Positions 45,979 through 55,078 of a DNA stretch of 64,000 nt are shown piece after piece. Under the pieces are notes generated by a model. The model saw only the letters and a program-made list of their open reading frames with translations, made no database searches and was not told the DNA's origin. The DNA comes from Paraburkholderia lycopersici (lineage in GTDB: Bacteria > Pseudomonadota > Gammaproteobacteria > Burkholderiales > Burkholderiaceae), in contig NZ_FMYQ01000009.1 of assembly GCF_900096975.1 (NCBI RefSeq), forward strand, positions 124,001 to 188,000, in the 5' to 3' direction. The position numbers and the translations under genes were made by a program. Each line of letters opens with the position of its first letter. The stretch's first letter is position 1.

Positions 45979-46533
45979 ATGGATAAAGGACACAGCAGGC
46001 AAGCGGGGAACGCGCACGTCGTATGGTGGACGGCCCTCGTGGCGCTTTGTGGCTGCGTTCTGCTCGCGGGCTGCACGAGCTTCATGGGCCAGCAGGAAAA
46101 GCGCGCGACCGCCCAGCTGTTGCCGACCGTCGGCAGCCAGGCGCGCGGCACCGTCTCGTTCGTCGAGCACTCGGACGGCGTGCAGGTGAGCTACAACCTC
46201 GCGGGCCTGCCGCCCGACAGCGATCACGCCCTGCAGGTGCACGAGCGCGGCGACTGCAACGCCACCGACGCCTCGAGCGCCGGTCCGGTGTTCGCGCCCG
46301 CCGCCGATCGCCTCAAATCCGGCGCGCGCGTGGAAGGCGACCTCGGCAACATCCACGCCGATTCGAACGGCGTGGCGACCGGCTTCATCGTCGCGCCCGA
46401 TGTGTCGCTCGACGGCGTGCGCTCCGTGCTGCAGCGCGCCGTGATCGTGCACCGCGACCCCATCGACCCCTACGCCTACCCGCAGCGCGGCACGGGCCCG
46501 GCGCTCGCGTGCGGGCTGATCCGCGCCCAGTGA
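45979..46533 (+). CDS. SodC-family (Cu,Zn superoxide dismutase-like) lipoprotein with lost metal ligands
   Basis: The 184-residue protein has an N-terminal helix and lipobox LLAGC (Cys32), then a Cu,Zn-SOD domain. Family landmarks remain: VHERGDC (H88, C93), SAGPVF, GDLGNIHAD (D121), RAVIVHRDP (H158) and the disulfide partner in ALACGLI. Compared with the usual FHVHE and GPHFNP, the first copper His is Gln86 and the bridging His is Val104. The Zn His positions before GDLGN are also absent. So it probably cannot hold a normal Cu-Zn centre and may be a structural or binding protein instead of a dismutase. AAGAGGA precedes the ATG. Confidence 0.85.
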   Translation: MDKGHSRQAGNAHVVWWTALVALCGCVLLAGCTSFMGQQEKRATAQLLPTVGSQARGTVSFVEHSDGVQVSYNLAGLPPDSDHALQVHERGDCNATDASSAGPVFAPAADRLKSGARVEGDLGNIHADSNGVATGFIVAPDVSLDGVRSVLQRAVIVHRDPIDPYAYPQRGTGPALACGLIRAQ

Positions 46534-46679
46534 GCGTGACGCAGCGCCGCGTCGGCGTGACGCGCCGCGTGGCCGCCGACGCCAGCAAGGGCGCGGCTTT
46601 CGCGGCCGCGGCGGTGGAACCCGTTGCGGCGATCCGCGAGGCGCCACGCGCGGTTCCAGGCATGCCGATCCACATCGCG

Positions 46680-46685
46680 TAAAAT
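46680..46685 (+). promoter_or_regulatory. Putative -10 box for dcd
   Basis: TAAAAT, 83 nt before the dcd ATG, in the 234-nt gap after the SodC-like gene. The -35 is not clear. Confidence 0.4.
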
Positions 46686-46767
46686 AGGCGCCTTTCGCAC
46701 GCGGCGAGCGCCCGGTGGGTCCGTCCGCATGCTTTCCCGACCCGATTTTTCCTCGTACGTAGCGAAC

Positions 46768-47337
46768 ATGGCAATCAAGTCCGACAAGTGGATCCGGCGC
46801 ATGGCCGAAGAGCACAACATGATCGAGCCGTTCGTGCGCGACCAGGTCCGCACCTCGGAGGACGGCCGCAAGATCGTGAGCTACGGCACGTCGAGCTACG
46901 GCTACGACATTCGCTGCGCCGACGAATTCAAGATCTTCACGAACATCAATTCGACGATCGTCGATCCGAAGAACTTCGACGAAAAATCGTTCGTGGACTT
47001 CAAGGGCGACGTCTGCATCATCCCGCCCAATTCGTTCGCGCTCGCGCGCACGGTCGAGTATTTCCGCATTCCGCGCAACGTCCTGACCGTGTGTCTGGGC
47101 AAGTCCACCTATGCGCGCTGCGGGATCATCGTGAACGTCACGCCGTTCGAGCCGGAATGGGAAGGCTACGTCACGCTCGAATTCTCGAATACGACACCTT
47201 TGCCTGCCAAAATCTACGCGAACGAGGGCGTCGCGCAGGTGCTCTTTTTCGAAAGCGACGAGGTCTGCGAAGTCTCTTACGCGGACCGCGGCGGCAAATA
47301 TCAAGGCCAGCACGGCGTGACCTTGCCGAAGACCTGA
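46768..47337 (+). CDS. dcd: dCTP deaminase
   Basis: The 189-residue trimeric dUTPase-fold enzyme deaminates dCTP to dUTP for thymidylate synthesis. It starts [19 protein letters not shown], with [24 protein letters not shown] (catalytic Ser and Arg) and [16 protein letters not shown] (catalytic Glu). Length is standard. It ends in a hairpin terminator before the decarboxylase gene. Confidence 0.95.
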   Translation: MAIKSDKWIRRMAEEHNMIEPFVRDQVRTSEDGRKIVSYGTSSYGYDIRCADEFKIFTNINSTIVDPKNFDEKSFVDFKGDVCIIPPNSFALARTVEYFRIPRNVLTVCLGKSTYARCGIIVNVTPFEPEWEGYVTLEFSNTTPLPAKIYANEGVAQVLFFESDEVCEVSYADRGGKYQGQHGVTLPKT

Positions 47338-47377
47338 CGCCGAGGCGCACACAACCACCGGACATACGATATACGGG

Positions 47378-47410
47378 GACCGCTGCGCATCATATGCAGC
47401 GGTCGTTTCT
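47378..47410 (+). terminator. Hairpin between dcd and the decarboxylase gene
   Basis: A 9-bp stem (47378-47386 with 47396-47404) with a 9-nt loop is followed by GTTTCTTTT. It may terminate dcd, or partly control read-through into the decarboxylase gene whose ribosome site (GGAG) starts only 8 nt further on. Confidence 0.65.
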
Positions 47411-47425
47411 TTTGGAGAATCGCCC

Positions 47426-49708
47426 ATGAAGTTTCGTTTTCCCGTCGTCATCATCGACGAAGACTTTCGCTCCGAGAACATCTCGGGTTCCGGCATCCGG
47501 GCGCTCGCCGAAGCCATCGAGAAAGAGGGCGCGGAAGTCCTCGGGCTGACGAGCTACGGCGACCTCACGTCGTTCGCGCAGCAGTCGAGCCGCGCCGCGT
47601 GCTTCATCCTCTCGATCGACGACGACGAGCTGCTGCCCTACGTGGAAGGCAATGGCGACGGCGAAGCGCCCGGGCACGCGCCCGCCATCATCGCGCTGCG
47701 CGCGTTCATGGAAGCGGTGCGCAAGCGCAACGCCGACATCCCGATCTTCCTGTACGGCGAGACGCGCACCTCGCGCCACCTGCCCAACGACATCCTGCGC
47801 GAGCTGCACGGCTTCATCCACATGTTCGAGGACACGCCGGAGTTCGTCGCGCGCCACATCATCCGCGAGGCGAAGGTCTATCTCGACGCGCTCGCGCCGC
47901 CGTTCTTCAAGGAACTCGTGAAGTACGCCGACGAAGGCTCGTACTCGTGGCACTGCCCCGGCCACTCGGGCGGCGTGGCGTTTCTCAAGAACCCGCTCGG
48001 CCAGATGTTCCACCAGTTCTTCGGCGAGAACATGCTGCGCGCGGACGTCTGCAACGCCGTGGACGAACTCGGCCAGCTGCTCGACCACACGGGCCCCGTC
48101 GCGGCCTCGGAGCGCAACGCGGCGCGCATCTTCAGCGCCGACCACGTGTTCTTCGTGACCAACGGCACGTCCACCTCGAACAAGATCGTCTGGCACGCCA
48201 CGGTCGCGCCCGGCGACATCGTGCTGGTGGACCGCAACTGCCACAAGTCGATCCTGCACGCCATCACGATGACGGGCGCGATCCCCGTGTTCCTCACGCC
48301 CACGCGCAACAACTTCGGCATCATCGGGCCGATTCCGCGCGACGAGTTCAAGCCCGAGAACATCCGCAAGAAGATCGAGGCGAATCCGTTCGCGCGCGAG
48401 GCGCTCGCGAAGAACCCCAATCTCAAGCCGCGCATCCTCACGATCACGCAGAGCACCTACGACGGCGTGATCTACAACGTCGAGATGATCAAGGACCTGC
48501 TCGGCGACCTGCTCGACACGCTGCACTTCGACGAAGCGTGGCTGCCGCACGCCGAGTTCCACGCGTTCTACCAGGACATGCACGCGATCGGCGCGGGCCG
48601 TCCGCGCACGGGCGCGCTCGTGTTCGCCACGCACTCCACGCACAAGCTGCTTGCGGGCATTTCGCAGGCGTCGCAGATCGTCGTGCAGGACTCCGAGAAC
48701 AGCACGTTCGACCGCCATCGCTTCAACGAGGCGTATCTGATGCACACGTCCACGAGCCCGCAGTACGCGATCATCGCGTCGTGCGACGTGGCCGCCGCGA
48801 TGATGGAGCCGCCGGGCGGCCCGGCGCTCGTCGAGGAGTCGATCGCCGAGGCGCTCGACTTCCGCCGCGCGATGCGCAAGGTGGACGCCGAATACGGCGA
48901 CGACTGGTTCTTCCAGGTCTGGGGCCCCGACGAACTGGCCGAGGAAGGCATCGGCTCGCGCGAGGACTGGATGCTGCGCCCGAACGACCACTGGCACGGC
49001 TTCGGCGCGCTTGCCGAAGGCTTCAACATGCTCGACCCGATCAAGGCGACCATCGTCACGCCGGGCCTCGACGTTGACGGCGAGTTCGGCGACACGGGCA
49101 TCCCGGCCGCGATCGTGACGAAGTACCTGGCCGAGCACGGCATCATCGTCGAGAAGACGGGGCTCTACTCGTTCTTCATCATGTTCACGATCGGCATCAC
49201 GAAGGGCCGCTGGAACTCGATGGTCACCGAACTCCAGCAGTTCAAGGACGACTACGACAACAACCAGCCGCTCTGGCGCGTGCTGCCCGAGTTCGTCGCG
49301 CAGCATCCGATGTACGAGCGCGTGGGCCTGCGCGATCTGTGCCAGCAGATCCACAGCGTCTACCGCGCCAACGACATCGCGCGCCTCACGACCGAGATGT
49401 ACCTCTCGGACATGGAGCCCGCGCTGAAACCGTCGGACGCCTTCGCGAAGCTCGCGCACCGCGAGATCGACCGCGTGCCCATCGACGAACTCGAAGGCCG
49501 CGTCACGTCGATCCTGCTCACGCCGTATCCGCCGGGCATTCCGCTGCTGATTCCGGGCGAGCGCTTTAACAGGACGATCGTGAATTACCTGAAGTTCGCG
49601 CGCGAGTTCAACGAGCGCTTCCCGGGCTTCCACACAGATATCCACGGGCTCGTGGGCGAGACCATCAACGGCCGCATCGAGTACTTCGTGGATTGCGTGC
49701 GCGATTGA
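47426..49708 (+). CDS. Arg/Lys/Orn decarboxylase, PLP-dependent, fold type I (large inducible type)
   Basis: The 760-residue enzyme has an N-terminal response-regulator-like wing domain (about 1-130, VVIIDEDFRSENISGSGIRA) and a PLP core. Core motifs are SWHCPGHSGGVAFL (about 173-186), NGTSTSNKIVW, HFDEAWLPHAEFH and the PLP-lysine motif FATHSTHKLLAGISQ (about 395-409). The C-terminal domain follows. It decarboxylates arginine, lysine or ornithine to agmatine, cadaverine or putrescine, which consumes protons. Substrate cannot be decided from sequence alone. No antiporter gene is adjacent, so a role in acid resistance is not shown here. GGAG lies before the ATG. Confidence 0.92.
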   Translation: MKFRFPVVIIDEDFRSENISGSGIRALAEAIEKEGAEVLGLTSYGDLTSFAQQSSRAACFILSIDDDELLPYVEGNGDGEAPGHAPAIIALRAFMEAVRKRNADIPIFLYGETRTSRHLPNDILRELHGFIHMFEDTPEFVARHIIREAKVYLDALAPPFFKELVKYADEGSYSWHCPGHSGGVAFLKNPLGQMFHQFFGENMLRADVCNAVDELGQLLDHTGPVAASERNAARIFSADHVFFVTNGTSTSNKIVWHATVAPGDIVLVDRNCHKSILHAITMTGAIPVFLTPTRNNFGIIGPIPRDEFKPENIRKKIEANPFAREALAKNPNLKPRILTITQSTYDGVIYNVEMIKDLLGDLLDTLHFDEAWLPHAEFHAFYQDMHAIGAGRPRTGALVFATHSTHKLLAGISQASQIVVQDSENSTFDRHRFNEAYLMHTSTSPQYAIIASCDVAAAMMEPPGGPALVEESIAEALDFRRAMRKVDAEYGDDWFFQVWGPDELAEEGIGSREDWMLRPNDHWHGFGALAEGFNMLDPIKATIVTPGLDVDGEFGDTGIPAAIVTKYLAEHGIIVEKTGLYSFFIMFTIGITKGRWNSMVTELQQFKDDYDNNQPLWRVLPEFVAQHPMYERVGLRDLCQQIHSVYRANDIARLTTEMYLSDMEPALKPSDAFAKLAHREIDRVPIDELEGRVTSILLTPYPPGIPLLIPGERFNRTIVNYLKFAREFNERFPGFHTDIHGLVGETINGRIEYFVDCVRD

Positions 49709-49724
49709 CGCGCGAGGAAGGGTG

Positions 49725-50450
49725 ATGAAGGGCGGTTTATCGGCGCGGTTCGCGCGTTACCTTGCCGCGATCGTGCCGGCGTTTTCTGCCTTGGGCGCCG
49801 CCGCGGTGCTGTTCGCCGCGGCGCCGGCGGCGCGCGCCGAGGTCGCGGCGGCCGATCCGATCGATACGGGCATGCGCGCGTGTCTCGCGCGCGCGGACCG
49901 TTCTTCGACGGCCGGGCAGATCCAGTGCATGGACGACGCGCGCAGCGCGTGGCGCGTGGCCGCCGATACGGCGCTCACGCAACTGCTCGCGAAATTGCCT
50001 GCCGCGCAGCAAAAGCGCTGGCGCGCGAGCCAGCAGAAGTGGGTGGCCTGGCGCGACGCCGAGGACACCATGCTCGGCGCCGCGTTCGCGACGACGAGCG
50101 GCAGCACCTACCAGCTTTACGAGGCGGACATGCGCCTGCAGCCGGTGCGCGACCGCGCGCTCGCGCTGCGCAACCAAGCGGCGATGTACGACGGCACGCC
50201 GCCGCGCGCGCGCGTTTGCAGCGCCGACGCGCGTTGCGAGCACGTGAGCTACGACCTGAACCGCTACTATCGCCAGCTTTACGCGCGCATGCCGACGCAC
50301 GCGCGGCCCACGGTGTCGCGTGCGCAGAGCGCGTGGCGTGCGTATCGCGACGCGACCACGCCGCTCATCGACGAGCATGCGCGGCTCGATCTGCTGGGCG
50401 GACGCCTCGCGACCCTGAAGCGCCTGGCGGAGACGGTGGACAATCGCTGA
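49725..50450 (+). CDS. LprI-like (DUF1311) secreted protein with two repeats
   Basis: The 241-residue exported protein has a signal peptide cleaved near AARAEV (about residue 38). Two LprI-type helical repeats follow: the first at about 50-115 (CLARADRSSTAGQIQCMDDARSAW in part, then QKWVAWRDAED), the second at about 165-225 (ARPTVSRAQSAWRAYRDA). Four to five cysteines, two per repeat region, suggest disulfides. DUF1311 proteins include LprI, a lysozyme inhibitor, but most members are uncharacterised. ATG 49725 has AGGA 6 nt upstream. It lies 16 nt after the decarboxylase gene and may be cotranscribed. Confidence 0.78.
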   Translation: MKGGLSARFARYLAAIVPAFSALGAAAVLFAAAPAARAEVAAADPIDTGMRACLARADRSSTAGQIQCMDDARSAWRVAADTALTQLLAKLPAAQQKRWRASQQKWVAWRDAEDTMLGAAFATTSGSTYQLYEADMRLQPVRDRALALRNQAAMYDGTPPRARVCSADARCEHVSYDLNRYYRQLYARMPTHARPTVSRAQSAWRAYRDATTPLIDEHARLDLLGGRLATLKRLAETVDNR

Positions 50451-50459
50451 GGCGCGGTT

Positions 50460-51389
50460 TCAGTCGAGGATGAACTGCTCCGGCGTGCGCGCCGGCAGCG
50501 AAGTGGGTTCGCCCATGAGGTCGTGCAAGGCGGCCTCGATGCCCGCCGACATCATGTTGAGCGCGAGGTCGTTGTCCTCGGTGCCAAACGGGTCTTCGAT
50601 CTGCGAGGCGATTGCTTCGTGGGCCATGAACGCGTAAGCCACGAATACGGCGAAGATCGGCGTGAGGGCGCCGATGCTCTCCACGAGGCCGAACGGCAGC
50701 GTCGCGCAGAAGAAGTACACGGTGCGGTGAATCATGACCGTGTACGCGAACGGCAGCGGCGTGGAAACGATGCGCTCGCAACCGCCTATCACATCCGAAA
50801 TCCCGTTGAGATTGCGCTCGAACGCGAGCACCGCGTAGCCGTCGAGGCGGTCTTCGCGCGCCTCGCGCCGGACCCATTCCGAAGCGCAGAGCATGAGCGT
50901 GGCGGGGCGGTAGCGCGAAGTCATCACGCGCTCGAATAGCGCGTGCGGCAGGCGCGTTTCGAGGTCGGCGCGCGGATCGGTGTTGCGCAATTGATGGCGC
51001 AGCGCATGCGGCAGCGCCGCGAGCAGGCTCACGAGTTCGCGGGCCCGCTCGCGCGTTGCGGCTTCGTCGGCGCCGCGCGGGAGCGTGAGCGCTTCGCGAA
51101 CGAGCGAGCGCGTTTCGTTGAGCATTTGCCCCCAGAGCTTGCGGCCTTCCCAGTAGCGGTCGTAGCTCGCGCTGTTGCGAAAGCCGAGAAACACCGCGAG
51201 CGCGATGCCGATCAGCGAGAACGGCACCGTGCTCAGGTTCACCGTGAGCTTGAGAATGTGGTCGTGCGCGGCGACCGCGATGATCGAGACGCACAGCACG
51301 ATGAAGAGGCGCGGCAGCAACTGCGGCAGCACGGAGCCGCGCCAGGCGAGCAGCATGCGAAACCAGTGGAGATGGGGGCGAACGATCAT
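50460..51389 (-). CDS. Bestrophin-family (UPF0187) membrane channel
   Basis: The 309-residue protein resembles bacterial bestrophins (KpBest/YneE). The N-terminus IVRPHLHWFRMLLAWRGSVL leads to a helix (LFIVLCVSIIAVAAHDH), then SLIGIALAVFLGFRNSASYDRYWEGRKLWG, the family signature, here in parts. PLPFAYTVMIHRTVYFFCATLPFGL and IEDPFGTEDNDLALN follow near the C-terminus. Bacterial members form pentameric cation or anion channels of unclear physiology. It is a single gene convergent with the LprI-like gene. Confidence 0.9.
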   Translation of the reverse strand: MIVRPHLHWFRMLLAWRGSVLPQLLPRLFIVLCVSIIAVAAHDHILKLTVNLSTVPFSLIGIALAVFLGFRNSASYDRYWEGRKLWGQMLNETRSLVREALTLPRGADEAATRERARELVSLLAALPHALRHQLRNTDPRADLETRLPHALFERVMTSRYRPATLMLCASEWVRREAREDRLDGYAVLAFERNLNGISDVIGGCERIVSTPLPFAYTVMIHRTVYFFCATLPFGLVESIGALTPIFAVFVAYAFMAHEAIASQIEDPFGTEDNDLALNMMSAGIEAALHDLMGEPTSLPARTPEQFILD

Positions 51390-51581
51390 CGGGGCGACAG
51401 TGGGGACAAGGGCGAACGGGGAAGGTCGAGATGGTGCGGCGGGGGAGACCGGATCGGAAAACCGTCAGTATCGCGCCGGATCATAGGTCGCGCCGCACGA
51501 ATGCCGGGCGCACAATTCGGGCATTTTGCGGTGGGTACAGCGCTTTGTCACCCCGTTGCCTCATGGAACGGCACCAAGACG

Positions 51582-51617
51582 AACCGGGCGCGCGACGGAG
51601 TCCGTCGAGCGCCCGGT
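51582..51617 (-). terminator. Long hairpin after argH
   Basis: Arms 51582-51591 and 51608-51617 (10 bp) plus an inner 6-bp stem with a 3-nt loop form a 16-bp helix with one G-A mismatch, 63 nt beyond the argH stop. The T-run is weak, so it may be a partly effective terminator. Confidence 0.6.
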
Positions 51618-51679
51618 TTGCGGCGACGCGAGCCCGTTTCGACCCGCTGCCTTGTGCCTGTTTCGTGCCTGCTTTGCGC

Positions 51680-53095
51680 TTATTTCGACGCGGTGAGCGC
51701 CGCGCGCGCCGCCGCGATGGCCGCGCGCACCTGCTCGGGCGCGGTGCCGCCCGGATGGTTGCGCGCCGCGACCGAGCCGTCGAGCGTCAGCACGGCGAAC
51801 ACGTCCTCGCCGAGCAGGTGCGCGACCGCGGGCAGTTCGCGGCGCATTTCGTCGAGCGTGAGGTCGGCCAGATCGCAGTTGCGGTCCACGCAGATGCGCA
51901 CCGCGTGCGCGACGGCTTCGTGCGCGTCGCGGAACGGCAGGCCCTTCTTCACGAGGTAGTCGGCGAGGTCGGTGGCCGTCGAGAAGCCTTGCAGCGCCGC
52001 CGCGCGCATCGCCTCGGCCTTCACGGCGATGCCCGCGACCATCTCCGCGAAGATGCGCAGCGTGTCCGCGACCGTGTCGACGGTGTCGAACAGCGGCTCC
52101 TTGTCTTCCTGGTTGTCCTTGTTGTACGCGAGCGGCTGGCCCTTCATCAGCGTGAGGAGCGCCATCAGATGGCCGTTCACGCGGCCGGTCTTGCCGCGCG
52201 CGAGTTCGGGCACGTCGGGGTTCTTCTTCTGCGGCATGATCGACGAGCCCGTGCAGAAGCGGTCGGCCAGATCGATGAAGCCCACGCGCGGGCTCATCCA
52301 CAGCACGAGTTCTTCCGAGAAGCGCGAGACGTGCGTCATGACGAGCGCCGCGGCCGCCGTGAATTCGATCGCGAAGTCGCGGTCGGAGACGGCGTCGAGC
52401 GAGTTCGCGCAGATGCCGTCGAAGCCGAGCGTCTTCGCCACGGCGAAGCGGTCGATCGGATAGCTCGTGCCCGCGAGCGCCGCCGCGCCGAGCGGCAGGC
52501 GGTTCACGCGCTTGCGGCAGTCGGCCATGCGCTCGCTGTCGCGCGTGAACATCTCGACGTAGGCGAGCAGGTGATGGCCGAACGTCACGGGCTGCGCCAC
52601 CTGCAGGTGCGTGAAGCCCGGCATGATCGTGCCCGCGTGCTGGTCGGCGAGGTCGAGCAGCGCGCCGCGCAGGTCGCCGAGCAGGCCGCCGATGCGGTCG
52701 ATCTCGCCGCGCAGCCACAGGCGGATGTCGGTCGCGACCTGGTCGTTGCGCGAGCGGCCCGTGTGCAGGCGCTTGCCGGCGTCGCCGATCAGGGCCGTGA
52801 GGCGCGCCTCGATGTTCAGGTGGACGTCTTCGAGATCGAGTTGCCACGCGAACTCGCCGCGCCCGATTTCGTCCCTGATCTGCGCCATGCCGCGCTCGAT
52901 GGCGGCGAGGTCGTCGGCGGAGATGATCTTCTGCGCGGCCAGCATCGACGCGTGCGCGAGCGAGCCCTCGATGTCGACGAGCGCGAGACGCTTGTCGAAG
53001 AAGACCGACGACGTGTAGCGCTTGACCAGCTCCGACATGGGTTCGGAGAAGCGAGCCGACCAGGCTTCGCCTTTTTTGTGCAGTTGGGACGTCAT
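51680..53095 (-). CDS. argH: Argininosuccinate lyase
   Basis: The 471-residue fumarase/aspartase superfamily enzyme makes arginine and fumarate. The signature [19 protein letters not shown] (about residues 288-306) with the catalytic Ser is intact, as are [17 protein letters not shown] and [17 protein letters not shown]. It is normal in length and a single transcription unit. TAAAAT (53177-53182) is a likely -10, 82 nt before the ATG. Confidence 0.96.
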   Translation of the reverse strand: MTSQLHKKGEAWSARFSEPMSELVKRYTSSVFFDKRLALVDIEGSLAHASMLAAQKIISADDLAAIERGMAQIRDEIGRGEFAWQLDLEDVHLNIEARLTALIGDAGKRLHTGRSRNDQVATDIRLWLRGEIDRIGGLLGDLRGALLDLADQHAGTIMPGFTHLQVAQPVTFGHHLLAYVEMFTRDSERMADCRKRVNRLPLGAAALAGTSYPIDRFAVAKTLGFDGICANSLDAVSDRDFAIEFTAAAALVMTHVSRFSEELVLWMSPRVGFIDLADRFCTGSSIMPQKKNPDVPELARGKTGRVNGHLMALLTLMKGQPLAYNKDNQEDKEPLFDTVDTVADTLRIFAEMVAGIAVKAEAMRAAALQGFSTATDLADYLVKKGLPFRDAHEAVAHAVRICVDRNCDLADLTLDEMRRELPAVAHLLGEDVFAVLTLDGSVAARNHPGGTAPEQVRAAIAAARAALTASK

Positions 53096-53176
53096 GGTGA
53101 TGGGGCGTGAACGAGCGGTGAGAAGGCGTGCCGGGCGGCCTTGCGTCAGGCGTCGCGCGCGGCGGGAAAGAAGGCG

Positions 53177-53182
53177 ATTTTA
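53177..53182 (-). promoter_or_regulatory. Putative -10 box for argH
   Basis: TAAAAT on the minus strand. The region where a -35 would lie is filled by a GC-rich 8-bp tandem repeat. Confidence 0.4.
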
Positions 53183-53197
53183 CCATCGGCGGGCGCG

Positions 53198-53222
53198 GCG
53201 CCCGGGCGCCCGGGCGCCGGGC
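53198..53222. repeat. GC-only tandem repeat upstream of argH
   Basis: About three copies of an 8-bp GCGCCCGG unit, the last degenerate, form a purely G/C, partly self-complementary run between the MmyB-type gene and argH. Confidence 0.6.
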
Positions 53223-53259
53223 CGCCGCCGCGCTTCGGCGCGCGCCGCGCGCGGCGGCG

Positions 53260-54084
53260 TCAGAGCCGCACCAGCACCACGAGCTTGAGGTCCTCGCGAT
53301 GAGCGGGCTTGAGCGTGATCTGATCGTAGGCGACGCGGCCGTGGCGCGGATGGTTGAACTCGCGCCGCCCGCCTTCGCGCTCGAACACGTCCTGCGAGGC
53401 CCAGAAGCGCGCGAAGTCGTCGCTCGCGGCGATCAGCGAATCGACGAGCGCGCGCGTGGGCGCGTCGTTCAGGTGGCGGATCGAGTCGGCGCGGAACTCG
53501 GCGGCGAGCCGCCGCGCGCGCGTTTCCCAATCGACGATCAGTTCGCGCCCGAGCGGCTCGGTGAACGTGAAGCGCAGCAGGTTGCGGTCGTGGTCGCCGT
53601 CGAGCCAGCCCGTGAACAGGTCTGCCGCGTGGGCGTTCCAGGCGAGCGCGGTCCACTGGCGGTCGAGCACGTAGGCGGGGGCGTTCACGAGCTTCACGGT
53701 TTGCAGCAGCGTGGCGGGCGCTTCCGCGGCGGCGGCCGGGTCGGGCTCGGCGGGGTCGCGCTGGGCGGCCAGCTCGAACAGATAGGCGCGCTCGGCGCGC
53801 GAGAGCCGCAGCGCGACGGCGATGCGCGCGAGCGCATCGGCCGAAGCCGAAACGGGGCGGCCCTGTTCGATCCACGTGTACCAGGTGGGGCTCACGCCGC
53901 ACAACTGCGCGACTTCCTCGCGGCGCAGGCCCGGCGTGCGGCGGCGCGGGCCCGGCGGCAGGCCGACTTCCGCTGGCGAAAGGCGCTCGCGGTGGGCGCG
54001 GATGAACTCGCCGAGCGCGCGGGCCGGCGTCGCGTCGAGGGTGTTGGCGGAGCCGCTGGCGGCGGCGGGCGTGTCGAGGCTCAT
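53260..54084 (-). CDS. XRE-family transcriptional regulator with MmyB-like ligand domain
   Basis: The 274-residue regulator has an N-terminal helix-turn-helix (about 25-95, GLRREEVAQLCGVSPTWYTWIEQGRP) and a C-terminal MmyB-like PAS-type domain with LNAPAYVLDRQWTALAWN-like core (VNAPAYVLDRQWTALAWN, about 132-149) and RDLLRFTF-like segments. LRREEVAQLAGVS-type openings are typical of this family. MmyB-type proteins often repress a divergent enzyme gene. Here the divergent neighbour is a methyltransferase, and a palindrome between them is the likely site. Confidence 0.9.
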   Translation of the reverse strand: MSLDTPAAASGSANTLDATPARALGEFIRAHRERLSPAEVGLPPGPRRRTPGLRREEVAQLCGVSPTWYTWIEQGRPVSASADALARIAVALRLSRAERAYLFELAAQRDPAEPDPAAAAEAPATLLQTVKLVNAPAYVLDRQWTALAWNAHAADLFTGWLDGDHDRNLLRFTFTEPLGRELIVDWETRARRLAAEFRADSIRHLNDAPTRALVDSLIAASDDFARFWASQDVFEREGGRREFNHPRHGRVAYDQITLKPAHREDLKLVVLVRL

Positions 54085-54112
54085 TTTACGTAGGGCGGGT
54101 AGCGGCGATACC

Positions 54113-54157
54113 AGAATAATCGCTTGACTTGTACTGGTACAAAACGGTCTCTATTGT
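54113..54157. promoter_or_regulatory. Overlapping divergent promoters with palindromic operator
   Basis: A perfect palindrome TTGTAC-TG-GTACAA (54129-54142) lies between the regulator and methyltransferase genes. Its left arm is a -35 (TTGTAC, 54129-54134) 17 nt from TATTGT (54152-54157) for the methyltransferase. Its right arm, read on the minus strand, is a -35 18 nt from TATTCT (54118-54113) for the regulator. A protein bound to the palindrome would block both promoters. Confidence 0.65.
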
Positions 54158-54283
54158 AGCGGCTGACGCGGCGGCCGGCCCGCGCCGTCGAGCCGGCCCC
54201 GAGGTCCGCAGGCCGGACGCGAGGCGCCATCCGCTTCGCGCCCCACATAAACGCCGCATGGGAAACCTGACAAGGAGCATTCG

Positions 54284-55048
54284 ATGAAACATCACGATCA
54301 GGTCGCCGACGCGTTCGGCTCGACTGCCGCCGCCTACCTCACGAGCCAGGTCCACGCGAGCGGCGCGGACCTCGACAATCTCGCCGCGACCTTCGCGGCC
54401 ACCTGCGGCAACGCGACGGTGCTCGACATGGGCTGCGGCGCCGGGCACGTGAGCTTCGCCGTGGCGCCGCACGTGCGCGAAGTCGTGGCCTACGACATTG
54501 CCCCGCAGATGCTCGCCACCGTCGAGGCCGCCGCGAAGGCGCGCGGCTTGACGACGGTGCGCGCGCAGCAGGGCGCGGCAGAAGCGCTGCCTTTCGCCGA
54601 CGCCGCCTTCGACTGGGCCGTGAGCCGCATGAGCGCGCATCACTGGCGCGACGTGCCGCGCGCGCTGGCCGAAGCGCACCGCGTGCTGAAGCCGGGCGGG
54701 CGGCTGAAGTTCGTCGACATCGCGGGCATCGACGATTCGCTTTACGACACGCACATTCAGGCGATCGAACTGCTGCGCGACGCCTCGCACGTCCGCGACT
54801 ATCGCGCCGGCGAGTGGCTCGCGATGCTCGACGCTGCCGGTTTCGACGCGAGGGTGAGCGAGCGCTGGCGCATCGCGCTCGACTTCGATTCGTGGGTCGC
54901 GCGTATGCGCACGCCGCCCGAGCGCGTGGCGGCGATCCGCTCGATGTGGGAGCGCGCACCCGACGAGGTGCGCCAATATTTCGATGTCCAAAGCGATGGG
55001 TCTTTCAAGCTCGATGCGCTGATGATCGAGGCGACGCGGCGGGATTGA
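54284..55048 (+). CDS. Class I SAM-dependent methyltransferase (UbiE/type-11 like)
   Basis: The 254-residue methyltransferase has motif I VLDMGCGAGHVSFAV (about residues 46-60), an acidic end of strand 2 (VVAYDIAP), motif II region LPFADAAFDWAVSRMSAHHW and HRVLKPGGRLKFVDI (motif III). These match type-11 methyltransferases acting on small molecules. Target unknown. Good ribosome site (AAGGAG 6 nt before ATG). Likely regulated by the divergent MmyB-type protein. It ends at a hairpin terminator that marks the left border of the type VI islet. Confidence 0.88.
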   Translation: MKHHDQVADAFGSTAAAYLTSQVHASGADLDNLAATFAATCGNATVLDMGCGAGHVSFAVAPHVREVVAYDIAPQMLATVEAAAKARGLTTVRAQQGAAEALPFADAAFDWAVSRMSAHHWRDVPRALAEAHRVLKPGGRLKFVDIAGIDDSLYDTHIQAIELLRDASHVRDYRAGEWLAMLDAAGFDARVSERWRIALDFDSWVARMRTPPERVAAIRSMWERAPDEVRQYFDVQSDGSFKLDALMIEATRRD

Positions 55049-55078
55049 GGCGCTTCGAGCGGTTGATGCAAGAAGAAG

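Noticed and set aside
45979..46533. Naming the SodC-like gene sodC
   Set aside because: Key metal ligands are missing, so dismutase activity is doubtful.
47390..49645. 751-codon minus-strand open frame across the decarboxylase gene
   Set aside because: Antisense artefact of high GC; the plus-strand enzyme has a complete PLP motif set.
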